Counted from the stretch's first letter, positions 9,065-18,017 are shown. The stretch is DNA of 64,000 nucleotides from Paenibacillus sp. FSL R7-0337 (GCF_037969875.1 NZ_CP150218.1:5518001-5582000); one strand, 5' to 3'. Notes: generated from the letters alone by a model not told the origin. Translations and numbers: made by a program.

Positions 9065-9523
9065 ATGAGTACACAAGTTAATAGCCACACTGCACTGCAT
9101 GCTGTCCTGAACCGTCAGACCGCGAACTGGACGTTGCTGGGAGTGAAGCTGCATCACTACCACTGGTATGTCAGCGGAACTCAATTCTTCACGCTGCATG
9201 AGAAATTCGAAGAGCTCTACAACGAAGCTGCGGGTTATGTGGATGAGCTGGCTGAACGGCTGCTCGCCATCGGCGGACGCCCTGCTTCCACCATGGCAGA
9301 GTACCTGAAGCTCTCCAGCCTGAAGGAAGCCGCGGGCGGTGAGAGCGCGAAGGAAATGGTGGCACAGCTGGTTCAAGACTTCGCTGCCGTAGCTGAAGAG
9401 CTGAAGCAGGGCATTACTAGCGCAGAGGAGGTCAGCGACCAGCCTACCGCCGATCTGCTGATCGGAATCCGGACAAGTGTAGAGAAGACAGCCTGGATGC
9501 TGAACGCTTACCTGGAAATATAA
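9065..9523 (+). CDS. dps: Dps-family ferritin-like DNA-protection protein
   Basis: This 152-residue protein belongs to the Dps/MrgA family, whose dodecamers oxidise Fe(II) with peroxide and store the mineral, protecting DNA. The ferroxidase ligands are present: His in LHHYHWYVSG, then LHEKFEELY and DELAERLLAIGG. Length is typical. ATG 9065 follows GGGAGG. A strong promoter and a PerR-like operator precede the gene, which fits induction by peroxide or iron status. Its stop codon lies inside one copy of a 98-bp repeat, and a strong hairpin terminator follows. Confidence 0.95.
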   Translation: MSTQVNSHTALHAVLNRQTANWTLLGVKLHHYHWYVSGTQFFTLHEKFEELYNEAAGYVDELAERLLAIGGRPASTMAEYLKLSSLKEAAGGESAKEMVAQLVQDFAAVAEELKQGITSAEEVSDQPTADLLIGIRTSVEKTAWMLNAYLEI

Positions 9524-9613
9524 GAACGTATAGGTTTCACGCTATACGTTATCCTTCTATTTCTCGCTGAAACGGTACCGTCCTTTTAAAGGACGGCAAT
9601 GCCGTTTCCACTT
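9516..9613 (+). repeat. 98-bp palindromic repeat, copy A
   Basis: It begins inside the last codons of dps. The left hairpin is CGTATAG/CTATACG. The right hairpin is formed by GAAACGG...CCGTTTC enclosing CCGTCC/GGACGG (9569-9608). It matches copy B over the whole 98 bp apart from substitutions. Confidence 0.85.
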
Positions 9614-9639
9614 GCGTAATTCCGCACAGGACATATAGA

Positions 9640-9672
9640 AGAGCGCCCGCGTTACACATGCGGGCGCTCTTT
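9640..9672 (+). terminator. Rho-independent terminator after dps
   Basis: AGAGCGCCCGC (9640-9650) pairs perfectly with GCGGGCGCTCT (9660-9670) around a 9-nt loop. A short T stretch follows on the + strand. It lies between the two 98-bp repeats. Confidence 0.85.
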
Positions 9673-9677
9673 GCTTA

Positions 9678-9775
9678 AAATATAAGAATTTATATGTTTC
9701 ACACGATAACTTATCCTTCTATTTCTCGCTGAAACGGTACCGTCCTTTAAAAAGACGGCAATGCCGTTTCCACTT
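9678..9775 (+). repeat. 98-bp palindromic repeat, copy B
   Basis: Same length and orientation as copy A. The right hairpin (9731-9770) is well kept; the left hairpin has decayed. Copy B ends within the stop codon of the following minus-strand gene, so the repeat abuts coding sequence on both sides of the dps terminator. Confidence 0.85.
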
Positions 9776-10478
9776 ACTTAATAAATACACCGCCGAAGGG
9801 CAGTGCCTCCCGCAGGAATCGCTTGATTATGCCATCTTCATTATTGTCGCGCTCGAAGCGTCTGCTCTGGCGTCCGGCCTGGAACAGCACAGGCCCGTGG
9901 CCGGTCATCTTCCAGTGATAGCTCATATGCTGGCTGGCGAGATGGTTGCCGTAGACCGTCAGCTCCAGCTTGGCGTTCTCAGGATAAGCGATAATGCTCC
10001 CGGCATCGACATACAGCGGATCAAAGGGATGCAGCTCCGCTTCGCAGACCGTGCCCTCTGTCAGAATGCCGATGCTGCCGCGGCCGGAGAATTTGACCTT
10101 GACGATATCACGGGTAATCAGCATATTCTTCATGCTCAGGACTCTCGTCTGCATCGTGACTCCCTTGCTGTAGAAGAAGAGATGCCTGAAGTCGTAGAGC
10201 AGATCGCTTTTGCTGTCGAGCTGGATGGTCTTGACCCGGTAGCCGGGCGGCAGCGCGGCTGTGAACCGGCAAGGGCCGGTCAGATCCGCCCGGATCAGCT
10301 TGCGCTTGCGGTACATGCCCTTCACATCCATGAACCGGTCGGCACGTCCTGCCGAAGGGCCCTGGTAAGCAATAATCTGCTGCGGGTGCAGCACATGGAC
10401 CTCCTCGTTCTCCTGAATAGTAAAAGCAACCGCCTGTCCGCTGCCGCTGTCGCCTTCATCCTGAATGTCAATATTCAT
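9774..10478 (-). CDS. AIM24 family protein
   Basis: The protein has 234 residues and is built of repeated beta strands typical of the AIM24/TerD-like single-stranded right-handed beta-helix family. Examples are segments around FSGRGSIGILTEGTV and GSIIAYPENAKLELTV, where homotypic Gly-rich turns follow each other. Bacterial members have no settled function. There is no signal peptide or membrane segment. It starts 16 nt after the stop of an upstream small envelope protein, so the two form an operon, and it ends at a 98-bp repeat. Confidence 0.8.
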   Translation of the reverse strand: MNIDIQDEGDSGSGQAVAFTIQENEEVHVLHPQQIIAYQGPSAGRADRFMDVKGMYRKRKLIRADLTGPCRFTAALPPGYRVKTIQLDSKSDLLYDFRHLFFYSKGVTMQTRVLSMKNMLITRDIVKVKFSGRGSIGILTEGTVCEAELHPFDPLYVDAGSIIAYPENAKLELTVYGNHLASQHMSYHWKMTGHGPVLFQAGRQSRRFERDNNEDGIIKRFLREALPFGGVFIK

Positions 10479-10494
10479 TCTTCATTCATCCTCC

Positions 10495-10986
10495 TTAACG
10501 CAGCCGGTCACTTCTTCTGGAGCGGTGGCGCATTGTGAAGCGCAGCACCCGGATCAGCAGGAAGTAGCCGAGAAGAAGAGCAATCCCGGAGATGACCGTC
10601 ACCTTGATCCGGTTGAAATAATTCTCTCTCGCTGTCCGGTCGTTCTTCAGCTCGTCCACGACCTGGCTGAGCTGACGGTTCTGCTCCTGCAGGGCGGCAT
10701 TCTGGGACTGATACGTCTGCATTTGCTGCAGGCTGTCCGTCAGCTGGTCCTTGGCTTCACCGAGATCCTCCTTCGTCTGCTGAAGCTCTTCTGCAGTCTT
10801 CTGGTAACTCTCCTGCAGCTTGGTGACTTCTCCGGGAAGCTCCGAGAAGCTCTGTATTCCATTGTATATATCATTCAGATAATTGGCCTTGGCCTCGGGG
10901 GCAGGCCAAGTGAGAGTAAGGCCAAGCAGAAGCAGGGACGAACCCAGCAGCTTCAGCATCACTCCTGTTACCCGTCTTTTCATCAA
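10495..10986 (-). CDS. Envelope coiled-coil protein of unknown function
   Basis: The protein has 163 residues. A signal-like segment (about 8-33, ending AKA) is followed by a Gln/Glu-rich coiled coil (about 45-118) with heptad Leu/Val spacing. A C-terminal membrane helix (about 128-147) and a basic tail with RHRSRRSDR come last. The layout suggests an extracytoplasmic coiled coil anchored by its C-terminus. No family is recognised. ATG is at 10986. It is the first gene of a two-gene unit with the AIM24 protein; a functional link is only inferred from spacing. Confidence 0.7.
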   Translation of the reverse strand: MMKRRVTGVMLKLLGSSLLLLGLTLTWPAPEAKANYLNDIYNGIQSFSELPGEVTKLQESYQKTAEELQQTKEDLGEAKDQLTDSLQQMQTYQSQNAALQEQNRQLSQVVDELKNDRTARENYFNRIKVTVISGIALLLGYFLLIRVLRFTMRHRSRRSDRLR

Positions 10987-11090
10987 CTGATCACCACCTG
11001 TTAGAGCTATTGTCTTCCTATTTTATCATAGCTGCTTGCCGTTTGAACAACCTGGAAGGCTGTAGGCATAATTACCCTTCAGGTCCATAG

Positions 11091-11114
11091 AGAGAACCAT
11101 ACAGAGAACCATAC
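11091..11114 (+). repeat. 12-nt tandem duplication
   Basis: AGAGAACCATAC occurs twice head to tail in the divergent intergenic region, upstream of the promoter of the following gene. It is short and may be chance slippage. Confidence 0.6.
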
Positions 11115-11153
11115 AGGTAATACAGCGTTAAGCCAGAGATGGTTCCCGCGATA

Positions 11154-11182
11154 TTGAGTGTCGCTGCAAATTAACGTATACT
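11154..11182 (+). promoter_or_regulatory. Sigma-A promoter of the M50-like gene
   Basis: TTGAGT (11154-11159), a 17-nt spacer and TATACT (11177-11182). The predicted start near 11189 gives a leader of about 18 nt, which rules out the in-frame GTG at 11183 as start. Confidence 0.65.
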
Positions 11183-11206
11183 GTGAACGGAAAGGGGCTG
11201 TATTCA

Positions 11207-11893
11207 ATGAATAAATGGCTCAAAACACTGTTGTTCCTGGCGGGCTCCGCCCTGTTAACCCGGTTTATTCCGTTCTCCTCCTTATTCCGTAATCTGGATA
11301 CCATGTTCCATGAATTCGGCCACGCGCTGATGACTCTGCTGCTCTCCGGCAATGTGCTGCGCATTGAGCTGTATTCTGATCACAGCGGTGTGACCTATTC
11401 GGCGATTGCTGCCGGAGGCAAGGCGATCCTGGTGTCGCTGGCGGGTTATCCTCTGGCTTCACTGTTTGCGTTGCTGCTCTTCTATTTCTATAGTAGAGAT
11501 AAGCGGGAATGGGGGCTGGTTCTGGCCAGCATGGTTGCGCTAATTATGCTTGTGCTCTATGTGAGGGGTGGCTTCGGGATGATCTGGCTGAGCGGCTTCA
11601 TTCTGCTGAATGCTGCGATGCTGTTCCTCTGGCCGAAGGTCAGCAAGGTGTACTACCTGTTTCTTGCGTTCCTGACCCTGGAGGAGTCCGTAATGGGGAC
11701 CTTATTCCTGGTCTATGCTTCCGTTGTGACACCTTCCCGGGCAGGGGATGCAGCAAATCTGTCCAGATTAACCATTTTACCGGCCCCTGTGTGGTCACTC
11801 CTGTTCTTCCTCTTCGCATTGCTGTGTGCAACCTGGGCCCTTGGGCTGTTCTTCCGGCATGAGAAGGCGGGCAGACGGGTTAGATTGATGTAA
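11207..11893 (+). CDS. M50-like membrane metallopeptidase
   Basis: This 228-residue polytopic protein has about six hydrophobic segments and a zinc-binding HEFGHA motif (about residues 33-38) in the first membrane region. That is typical of the M50B-like group of intramembrane proteases. A second metal ligand motif is not clear, so activity is not certain. ATG 11207 lies 9 nt after GGAAAGGGG and downstream of the predicted transcription start. The gene is divergent from the coiled-coil/AIM24 pair and is followed by a terminator. No substrate can be proposed. Confidence 0.75.
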   Translation: MNKWLKTLLFLAGSALLTRFIPFSSLFRNLDTMFHEFGHALMTLLLSGNVLRIELYSDHSGVTYSAIAAGGKAILVSLAGYPLASLFALLLFYFYSRDKREWGLVLASMVALIMLVLYVRGGFGMIWLSGFILLNAAMLFLWPKVSKVYYLFLAFLTLEESVMGTLFLVYASVVTPSRAGDAANLSRLTILPAPVWSLLFFLFALLCATWALGLFFRHEKAGRRVRLM

Positions 11894-11942
11894 TGCGTAA
11901 AACTTTGTTCGTCATATTTTGACAAAAGGATAGACTTTCGTA

Positions 11943-11982
11943 AAGAGGCAATCCCCTTTAGGGGGAGGTTGGCTCTTTTTTT
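11943..11982 (+). terminator. Rho-independent terminator after the M50-like gene
   Basis: An AAGAGGCAATCCCC arm pairs with GGGGGAGGTTGGCTCTT, with minor mismatches and a TTTA loop, and a run of seven T residues follows. Confidence 0.75.
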
Positions 11983-12080
11983 GTCGATATTATAGGACCG
12001 AACATACATTCCATGACAAGGAGTTGTCCGCCAATATTGGTACATTAATAGAAGACCCAAATTAAGAAAGAGGTGGAAAT

Positions 12081-12764
12081 ATGCAAGCAAGTATTCAGAC
12101 GTTGTTTACATGGAGCCAGGAGCGTATTCTGGCGGGCGGTGCCAAGAAAGTAGTGCTGCTGGTGGAGTGGAAAGGAGTGTCGCAAGGCGAAGATTTCCGC
12201 AAGAAGAGCCGCAAGGTGGTAGCCAGGGATATTGAGCTGCGTGTCTGGCTCGAAAGTCATGTCAAGGTAACAGGATGTTACGGGTGTAGTGCAGAAGAAG
12301 GAGAGGGGAGATCACTGCTCCTGAAGCTTGGCAAAATCCATTCCGGGCAGCGCAGGTACATCGCCCTGGAATTCATCATGGCGGGTATGCCTGCAGGCAT
12401 ACATGAAGCCCTCTGGCTGCAATGGCAATACAAGCAGCCTACGGTGGAGCGTATCCGCGAGCTGCCGCTCAAGAAGCTGGGAATCGAATATTCCCATCGT
12501 ACCGACCTGCTGGGGGCACATTCCTGCTTCCATGTGGAGAAGCATCTGGCACTGCTGCAGACAGAGGCGCTAATCGCGGAAGCCCAGGAGGCCCGGATGA
12601 AGAACAAGCCGGAAGTGCCCTCGGAGATTCTTCACAGGCAGGCCGATCAACTACTCCTGATGGCTGCCCGCTCCGGGGATATGCAGCTGCTCAGAGAAGC
12701 GGAATTACTGTATAAAAGACTGGAGGCAGAGAATCTGCCGCTCAGCAGGACAGGAATGAGATAA
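12081..12764 (+). CDS. Unknown protein resembling the tail of VWA-domain proteins
   Basis: The 227-residue cytosolic protein has no signal peptide. Residues about 20-130 look like the beta-sandwich that follows the von Willebrand A domain in bacterial VWA proteins, with a pattern around LGKIHSGQRRYIALEF and WLQWQYKQP. Residues about 150-215 form alpha-helices like the C-terminal helical tail of those proteins. The VWA domain itself is missing, and no frameshifted remnant lies upstream, where a terminator occurs. ATG 12081 follows AAAGAGGTGG. The similarity is from memory of the fold pattern and remains an inference; no function is proposed. Confidence 0.55.
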   Translation: MQASIQTLFTWSQERILAGGAKKVVLLVEWKGVSQGEDFRKKSRKVVARDIELRVWLESHVKVTGCYGCSAEEGEGRSLLLKLGKIHSGQRRYIALEFIMAGMPAGIHEALWLQWQYKQPTVERIRELPLKKLGIEYSHRTDLLGAHSCFHVEKHLALLQTEALIAEAQEARMKNKPEVPSEILHRQADQLLLMAARSGDMQLLREAELLYKRLEAENLPLSRTGMR

Positions 12765-12997
12765 TTGCAGGGAAGCTGCGTAGATAGAATAGGAATTACC
12801 CATACATAGGGCTCAAATATAGTATCACACCCGGCGGAGCAGATAAAGAAAGGCGTAATATCTAAATGTGGTAACATAGTAAAATAGTTCTATTATATTT
12901 TCTTATCTCGGTTATTACATCCTTGGTTATAGATATATATAACTAGTTTATTTAAAAATAATGGGTCTATTTTACCATAAGTCAAGGAGAACTGAAT
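12765..12997 (+). promoter_or_regulatory. AT-rich promoter region with palindrome before the WYL regulator
   Basis: This stretch of about 230 nt is much richer in A+T than its surroundings. It contains a near-perfect palindrome GTTATAGATATATATAAC (12926-12943). A related GTTA-N7-TAAC sequence occurs before the peptide transporter operon. It may be an operator of the regulator that follows. Confidence 0.35.
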
Positions 12998-13963
12998 ATG
13001 ACAGACCGATTGATCCGGCTGATGCGCATCATTACGCTAGTTCAAGCCAAACCGGGAATTCTGGCCCGTGAGCTGGCGGAACGATGCGGCAACAGCGAGA
13101 GAACGATTTATCGGGATATGGATGCGCTCAGTGCCATGCATATCCCCATTACTCATATGGGACACGGCAAGGGGTATGCTTTTATCGGAAATTTCGCGCT
13201 GTACCCCTTGGATTGGTCAGAAGAGGAAGAAGAGGCTTTTTCACAGTTGCGCAGTATTATGGCGGAGATCAAACCTTTGCTGCCCCCGGGCTTTGAAGAT
13301 GCATACGAGAAAGTGATGGCGGCAGATTATAAGCAAAAGGCAGAAAGGGAAGAAACAATGGAGCGTACGAAAAAGGAAGCCGGACCAAACTGGACGGAAA
13401 ATAGCAGATCTCAGGGAGACCAGCCCCTCTTTCTGACCGACATTCTGGATGCCGTGATGAAGCAGAGAAGCATACAGGCCGACTATAGTGAGAATGCCTA
13501 CGAAGAAAAAGGTATCCGGATTGATCCCTATTGCCTGGTCCCGCTAGAGAATCGTTTTCACCTGATTGGTTTCTGTCACCGTTTCGGAATTATCCGTACC
13601 TTTCATATTAACGGCTTCTCCAGTGTGAATCAGTTGGACAGGTGGTTCTCCAAAGATCAGTTCGATCTGCAGTCCTTCATGGAGCAGAAGTGGTCCCTGG
13701 AGCAGGACAGCCTGCAGGTTGAATTCAGAGTCAAATTCTCGCAGCGGATGATGGAACGGCTGAAGCAGGAGGAAATGTTTGTGAAGCCGAGCAGAGTGGA
13801 CCGCCAGAACCGCAGCCTGCACTTCAAGGTCGCTGTGGAGCAGGACATCGGCTTCGTCCATTGGATTATGAAATACAAGGAAGAGGCTGAGATTATGGAG
13901 CCGCTGTACTACCGGGATGTGCTGAAGCATCAACTGGAGAAGTGGCTGTCGCTGTACAAATAA
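12998..13963 (+). CDS. HTH/WYL-domain transcriptional regulator (YafY family)
   Basis: The 321-residue DNA-binding regulator has an N-terminal HTH_11 winged helix (about residues 4-60, LARELAERCGNSERTIYRDM). A WYL domain (about 145-220) follows, whose signature is degenerate (NRFHLIGF in place of WYL), and then a C-terminal WCX extension (about 235-320). WYL domains usually sense nucleic acids or small ligands. ATG 12998 follows AAGGAG. It is alone between AT-rich spacers. The peptide transporter operon starts 260 nt downstream on the same strand, so local control is possible but not shown. Confidence 0.85.
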   Translation: MTDRLIRLMRIITLVQAKPGILARELAERCGNSERTIYRDMDALSAMHIPITHMGHGKGYAFIGNFALYPLDWSEEEEEAFSQLRSIMAEIKPLLPPGFEDAYEKVMAADYKQKAEREETMERTKKEAGPNWTENSRSQGDQPLFLTDILDAVMKQRSIQADYSENAYEEKGIRIDPYCLVPLENRFHLIGFCHRFGIIRTFHINGFSSVNQLDRWFSKDQFDLQSFMEQKWSLEQDSLQVEFRVKFSQRMMERLKQEEMFVKPSRVDRQNRSLHFKVAVEQDIGFVHWIMKYKEEAEIMEPLYYRDVLKHQLEKWLSLYK

Positions 13964-14223
13964 CGATAAGTATATTTTCCCCGGATTTTTATGCTCTGAT
14001 ATATTCATATAAAATTCATAGGGTTAGTTATATGCACAAATTCCCCTTGCCTAGATAGGATATCCATAGTAATGTTATACATTAAATAACAGTAATATGT
14101 ATCTAATGTTAATTATATCACTTAGTATGTTAGGTATTGGTTAATATATCTAACTTTTTAAATAATTTTTCCTAACTAGTCATTTGACCTTCGTTCAATT
14201 TTTAACAGAAAAGAGGGAGAGAC
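13964..14223 (+). promoter_or_regulatory. AT-rich intergenic region before the peptide transporter operon
   Basis: No gene is visible. The region is strongly A+T rich and contains GTTAATATATCTAAC (14140-14154), which shares the GTTA/TAAC arms and the ATATAT core with the palindrome before the WYL regulator. It ends with the Shine-Dalgarno sequence AGAGGGAG of the TTG start at 14224. Confidence 0.35.
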
Positions 14224-15213
14224 TTGATCCAGCCGATTCTGAGCATTGAAAACCTGCATACTCACTTTTTAACGGGCCGCGGTGAGGTTCCTGCAGTGGA
14301 TGGTGTCGATCTCTACATTAACCCGGGCGAGGTTCTGGGCGTGGTGGGGGAATCGGGCTGCGGCAAGAGCGTTACTTCCCTATCTATTCTGAAGCTTGTC
14401 CCAAGCCCCTCAGGGAGAATTGTAGACGGACGCATCCTGCTGAAGGGCCGCGATATTGTCCCGCTGAAGGAGAAGGATATGCGCAAGATCCGGGGAGATT
14501 CGGTCTCCATGATCTTTCAGGAGCCGATGACCTCGCTGAATCCCTTATTCACAGTTGGCCAGCAGATTATGGAGACGGTACGCCTGCACCGCGGCCTCTC
14601 CAGGAAGGAGGCGCGGGAGCATGCTGTCGGTATGCTGCGCAAGGTTGGAATTCCCCGGCCGGAAGCGATCATCGACGAGTACCCGCATCAGCTCTCGGGA
14701 GGCATGCGCCAGCGTGTCATGATTGCCATGTCGATCTCCTGCAGCCCGGAGCTGCTGATTGCCGATGAGCCGACAACCGCGCTGGATGTAACGATTCAGG
14801 CCCAGATTCTGGAGCTGATCCGCCAGTTGAATGAGGAGCAAGGCACTGCTGTCATGCTGATTACCCATGATCTTGGCGTAGTGGCTGAGATGTGCCACCG
14901 TGTGGCTGTGATGTATGCCGGCAAGGTGGTGGAGGAAGGCAGTGTTCGAGATATTTTCAAAAATCCGCTGCATCCTTATACGAGAGGACTGATTGCCTCC
15001 GTCCCCCGGATGGATGAAGCTAAGGAACGTCTCTACTCCATTCCGGGTAATGTGCCGGTTCTCAGCACAGATATGCAGGGCTGCCGGTTCGCACCGCGCT
15101 GCCCGGAGGTCATGGAGCTCTGCATGCAGAGCCTTCCGGCGCTGACACGGCAAGAGGAACAGCACAGCTGCAGATGCTGGCTGCATGACAGTCCACAGGA
15201 GGATGCGGTATGA
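14224..15213 (+). CDS. Peptide ABC transporter ATP-binding protein (DppD/OppD-like)
   Basis: This 329-residue ATPase is one of two that energise uptake of di- or oligopeptides. Walker A is GESGCGKS (about residues 42-49), the Q-loop is [12 protein letters not shown], the signature is LSGGMRQR and Walker B is [12 protein letters not shown]. The C-terminal oligopeptide/dipeptide extension carries CRFAPRCP, the Cys-containing motif of this subfamily. The start is TTG 14224 after AGAGGGAG. The stop overlaps the next ATPase start by 4 nt (ATGA), the typical translationally coupled pair. It is the first gene of a five-gene operon. Confidence 0.92.
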   Translation: MIQPILSIENLHTHFLTGRGEVPAVDGVDLYINPGEVLGVVGESGCGKSVTSLSILKLVPSPSGRIVDGRILLKGRDIVPLKEKDMRKIRGDSVSMIFQEPMTSLNPLFTVGQQIMETVRLHRGLSRKEAREHAVGMLRKVGIPRPEAIIDEYPHQLSGGMRQRVMIAMSISCSPELLIADEPTTALDVTIQAQILELIRQLNEEQGTAVMLITHDLGVVAEMCHRVAVMYAGKVVEEGSVRDIFKNPLHPYTRGLIASVPRMDEAKERLYSIPGNVPVLSTDMQGCRFAPRCPEVMELCMQSLPALTRQEEQHSCRCWLHDSPQEDAV

Positions 15214-16202
15214 GTGAGAGCCTGCTTGAGGTCAAGGGACTCCGGAAGTATTATCCGCTGAACAAGGGCTTCTTCAGCCGGGACCGCGGCAGTGTGAAGG
15301 CTGTGGATGATATCTCCTTCGCTGTAAGCAAGGGCGAGACCTTCGGTCTGGTAGGAGAGAGCGGCTGCGGCAAATCGACCACCGGCCGCGCGCTGCTCCG
15401 GCTGATTGAGCCCACAGCGGGTGAGATCTGGTTCGAAGGGCAGGAGCTTACGAAGCTGTCTGCGGAAGAGATGCGGAAGCAGCGCCGGGAGATGCAGATC
15501 GTCTTCCAGGACCCGTTCTCCTCTCTGGACCCGCGTCATACTGTGCAGCGTATTCTCGAAGAGCCGATGATTGTACACGCCACCGGCAATGCCAGGCAGC
15601 GTAAGGCAGAGGTGGAGCGGCTGGCGGATGTGGTCGGATTGTCCAAGGCGCATCTGCAGCGTTACCCTCACCAGTTCTCGGGCGGACAACGTCAGCGGAT
15701 TGGCATTGCCAGAGCGCTGGCACTCCATCCGAAGCTGATTATCGCGGATGAGCCTGTCTCTGCGCTGGATGTATCGATCCAGTCCCAGGTCATTAACCTC
15801 ATGCAGGATTTGCAGCGGGAATTCGGCTTAACTTACATATTTATCGCCCATGATCTTAGTGTGGTGAAGCATATCTGCGACCGGGTAGCAGTAATGTACC
15901 TGGGGCGGATTGTCGAAATTACGGACAAGCATACGCTCTATGCCCGGCCGCAGCATCCTTATACGCAGGCCCTGCTCTCTGCGGTTCCTGAACCTGATCC
16001 CGATATCCGCAAGGAGCGGATCATTCTGCAGGGGGAGGTACCGAGTCCGGCCAATGCGCCAGCCGGATGTGCATTTAACACGCGTTGTCCGCGCGTGATG
16101 GAGCGGTGCCGGGTAACCAGACCTCCGCTGCTCGAGACAGAAGCCGGACACTTCACAGCCTGTCATCTCTATGATGGAGAAGCCAATACACCGCTTGCCT
16201 GA
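15210..16202 (+). CDS. Peptide ABC transporter ATP-binding protein (DppF/OppF-like)
   Basis: The second ATPase (330 residues) of the peptide importer. Walker A is GESGCGKST, the Q-loop is IVFQDPFSSLDPR, the signature is FSGGQRQR and Walker B is LIIADEPVSALD. A C-terminal Cys motif CAFNTRCP follows. Residues 15-30 (NKGFFSRDRGSVKAV) are the insertion typical of the OppF/DppF group. It overlaps the upstream ATPase by 4 nt and probably forms a heterodimer with it. Confidence 0.92.
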   Translation: MSESLLEVKGLRKYYPLNKGFFSRDRGSVKAVDDISFAVSKGETFGLVGESGCGKSTTGRALLRLIEPTAGEIWFEGQELTKLSAEEMRKQRREMQIVFQDPFSSLDPRHTVQRILEEPMIVHATGNARQRKAEVERLADVVGLSKAHLQRYPHQFSGGQRQRIGIARALALHPKLIIADEPVSALDVSIQSQVINLMQDLQREFGLTYIFIAHDLSVVKHICDRVAVMYLGRIVEITDKHTLYARPQHPYTQALLSAVPEPDPDIRKERIILQGEVPSPANAPAGCAFNTRCPRVMERCRVTRPPLLETEAGHFTACHLYDGEANTPLA

Positions 16203-16315
16203 TCCGCATGCATCTTAGAGCCATATACAGAAGAACCTTGGTTTATAGCTGTGCTACCTGCACCGCTCTATATAAACACTTTGATATTTCAATGAAAGAA
16301 GGGAGCTTTCTGGAG

Positions 16316-17992
16316 ATGAAGAAATGGGGTAATCTCGCATTGGTACTGATGCTTGGCGCGGGGCTCGCGCTCAGCGGCTGCGGCGGAGGGAATAACACAG
16401 GCAGCGCAGGCAAAACAGGAAATACCGGAGGGAATACGGCGGCAACGAACGCTCCGGCAAGCCTACCTGAGACATCCGGGACAGCACAGGATACCCTGAT
16501 TCTGGGGCGCGGGGGCGACTCGGCTTCCCTTGACCCGGCGATTGTGACGGACGGGGAGTCGCTGAAGATTGCCCATCAGGTCTTCGATTCGCTGCTCGAA
16601 TATAAGCCGGGCACCTCCGAAGTCCAGGCTTCCCTTGCCGACAGCTGGGAAGTAACGCCGGATGGGCTGAGCTACACCTTCAAGCTGCATCCCGGCGTGA
16701 AGTTTCATGACGGAACCGATTTCAACGCCGAGGCCGTTGTGTTCAACTTCCAGCGCTGGAGTGATCCGGCCAGTGAATACAAATTCGAAGGCGATTCTTT
16801 CGACTACTATGACTCCATGTTCGGCCCGGACGGGTCGCGGGTGATCAAGGAAGTGAAGGCGGTGGACGAGTCGACGGTTCAATTTGTACTGAACCAGCCG
16901 CAGGCGCCGTTCCTGCAGAATATCGCCATGACCACCTTCGGAATTGCCAGTCCTGCTGGGATCAAGGAGAAGAAGGAGAATTTCAAGAATGAGCCGGTAG
17001 GGACGGGCCCGTTCGTGTTCAAGGAGTGGAAGCGCAACGATTCCATCACGCTGGATAAGAATACTGCCTACTGGAAGGAAGGGCTTCCCAAGCTGAACAA
17101 AGTCATCGTGCGCTCGATCCCGGACAACTCGGCCCGCTTCACGGCGCTGCAAAACGGGGAAATCGACCTGATGGAAGACCTGAGCCCGGACGACTTGTCC
17201 ACGCTGGAGAATAGCAGCGCTCTGACCAAGATTGAGCGTCCGCCGTTCAATGTGGCGTACCTCGGCTTCAACTTCAAGAAGAAGCCGTTTGACAATGTGA
17301 AGGTCAGACAGGCACTCAGCCATGCGGTCAACAAGCAGGAGATTATCGATGCATTCTTCGCCGGCCAGGCTCAGGCTGCGGTCAATCCTATGCCGCCTTC
17401 CCTGTGGGGCTATAACGACAGCGTGAAGGATTATGAGTATGATCTGGACAAAGCCAAAGCATTGCTGGCCGAAGCGGGTTATCCTGACGGATTGCCTGAC
17501 CCGGTGACCCTGTACGCGATGCCTGTATCCCGTCCTTATATGCCTGACGGCAAGAAGGTAGCCGAAGCGATTCAAGCAGAGTGGGAGAAGATCGGGGTCA
17601 AGACTGTGATTGAGTCCCCGGAATGGGCCACTTATCTCGATGACACCAAGACCGGGGAGAAGGACGACATCTTCATGCTCGGCTGGACCGGCGACAACGG
17701 TGACCCTGACAACTTCCTGTACACCCTGCTGGACAAGGATGCTATTCCCGGCAATAACCGTGCCTTTTATGTGAATGAAGAATTGCATACGCTCCTGACC
17801 GGCGCCCAGAAGGAGATAGACCAGGGCAAGCGCATCGAGCTGTACAAGCAGGCTCAGGAGATGATCAAAGCTGATGCGCCATGGATTCCGCTGGTTCATA
17901 CCACACCGCTGCTGGCCGGTAAGGCCAATCTGAAGGGCTTTGTTCCCGGACCGACAGGGACAGAATATTACAGTGAGATTTATTTTGAATAA
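16316..17992 (+). CDS. Peptide-binding lipoprotein, SBP family 5
   Basis: This 558-residue extracellular substrate-binding lipoprotein captures peptides for the ABC importer. The lipobox LALSGC sits at the end of the signal peptide (about residues 12-22), followed by a Gly/Asn/Thr spacer and the SBP_bac_5 domain (about 50-555). ATG 16316 gives a proper lipoprotein signal; the frame is open upstream, but those residues would disrupt it. GAAGGGAG provides the ribosome site. It lies between the ATPase and permease genes, an order common in Paenibacillus dpp/app loci. Ligand (dipeptide, oligopeptide or another solute such as nickel or glutathione) is not resolved. Confidence 0.9.
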   Translation: MKKWGNLALVLMLGAGLALSGCGGGNNTGSAGKTGNTGGNTAATNAPASLPETSGTAQDTLILGRGGDSASLDPAIVTDGESLKIAHQVFDSLLEYKPGTSEVQASLADSWEVTPDGLSYTFKLHPGVKFHDGTDFNAEAVVFNFQRWSDPASEYKFEGDSFDYYDSMFGPDGSRVIKEVKAVDESTVQFVLNQPQAPFLQNIAMTTFGIASPAGIKEKKENFKNEPVGTGPFVFKEWKRNDSITLDKNTAYWKEGLPKLNKVIVRSIPDNSARFTALQNGEIDLMEDLSPDDLSTLENSSALTKIERPPFNVAYLGFNFKKKPFDNVKVRQALSHAVNKQEIIDAFFAGQAQAAVNPMPPSLWGYNDSVKDYEYDLDKAKALLAEAGYPDGLPDPVTLYAMPVSRPYMPDGKKVAEAIQAEWEKIGVKTVIESPEWATYLDDTKTGEKDDIFMLGWTGDNGDPDNFLYTLLDKDAIPGNNRAFYVNEELHTLLTGAQKEIDQGKRIELYKQAQEMIKADAPWIPLVHTTPLLAGKANLKGFVPGPTGTEYYSEIYFE

Positions 17993-18017
17993 ATACACCT
18001 TTGGAAGGTGAACGGAA

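Noticed and set aside
16463-17998. A 511-codon open frame antisense to the peptide-binding lipoprotein gene
   Set aside because: Same reasons: complete overlap with a clear SBP family 5 gene, and no recognisable domain.
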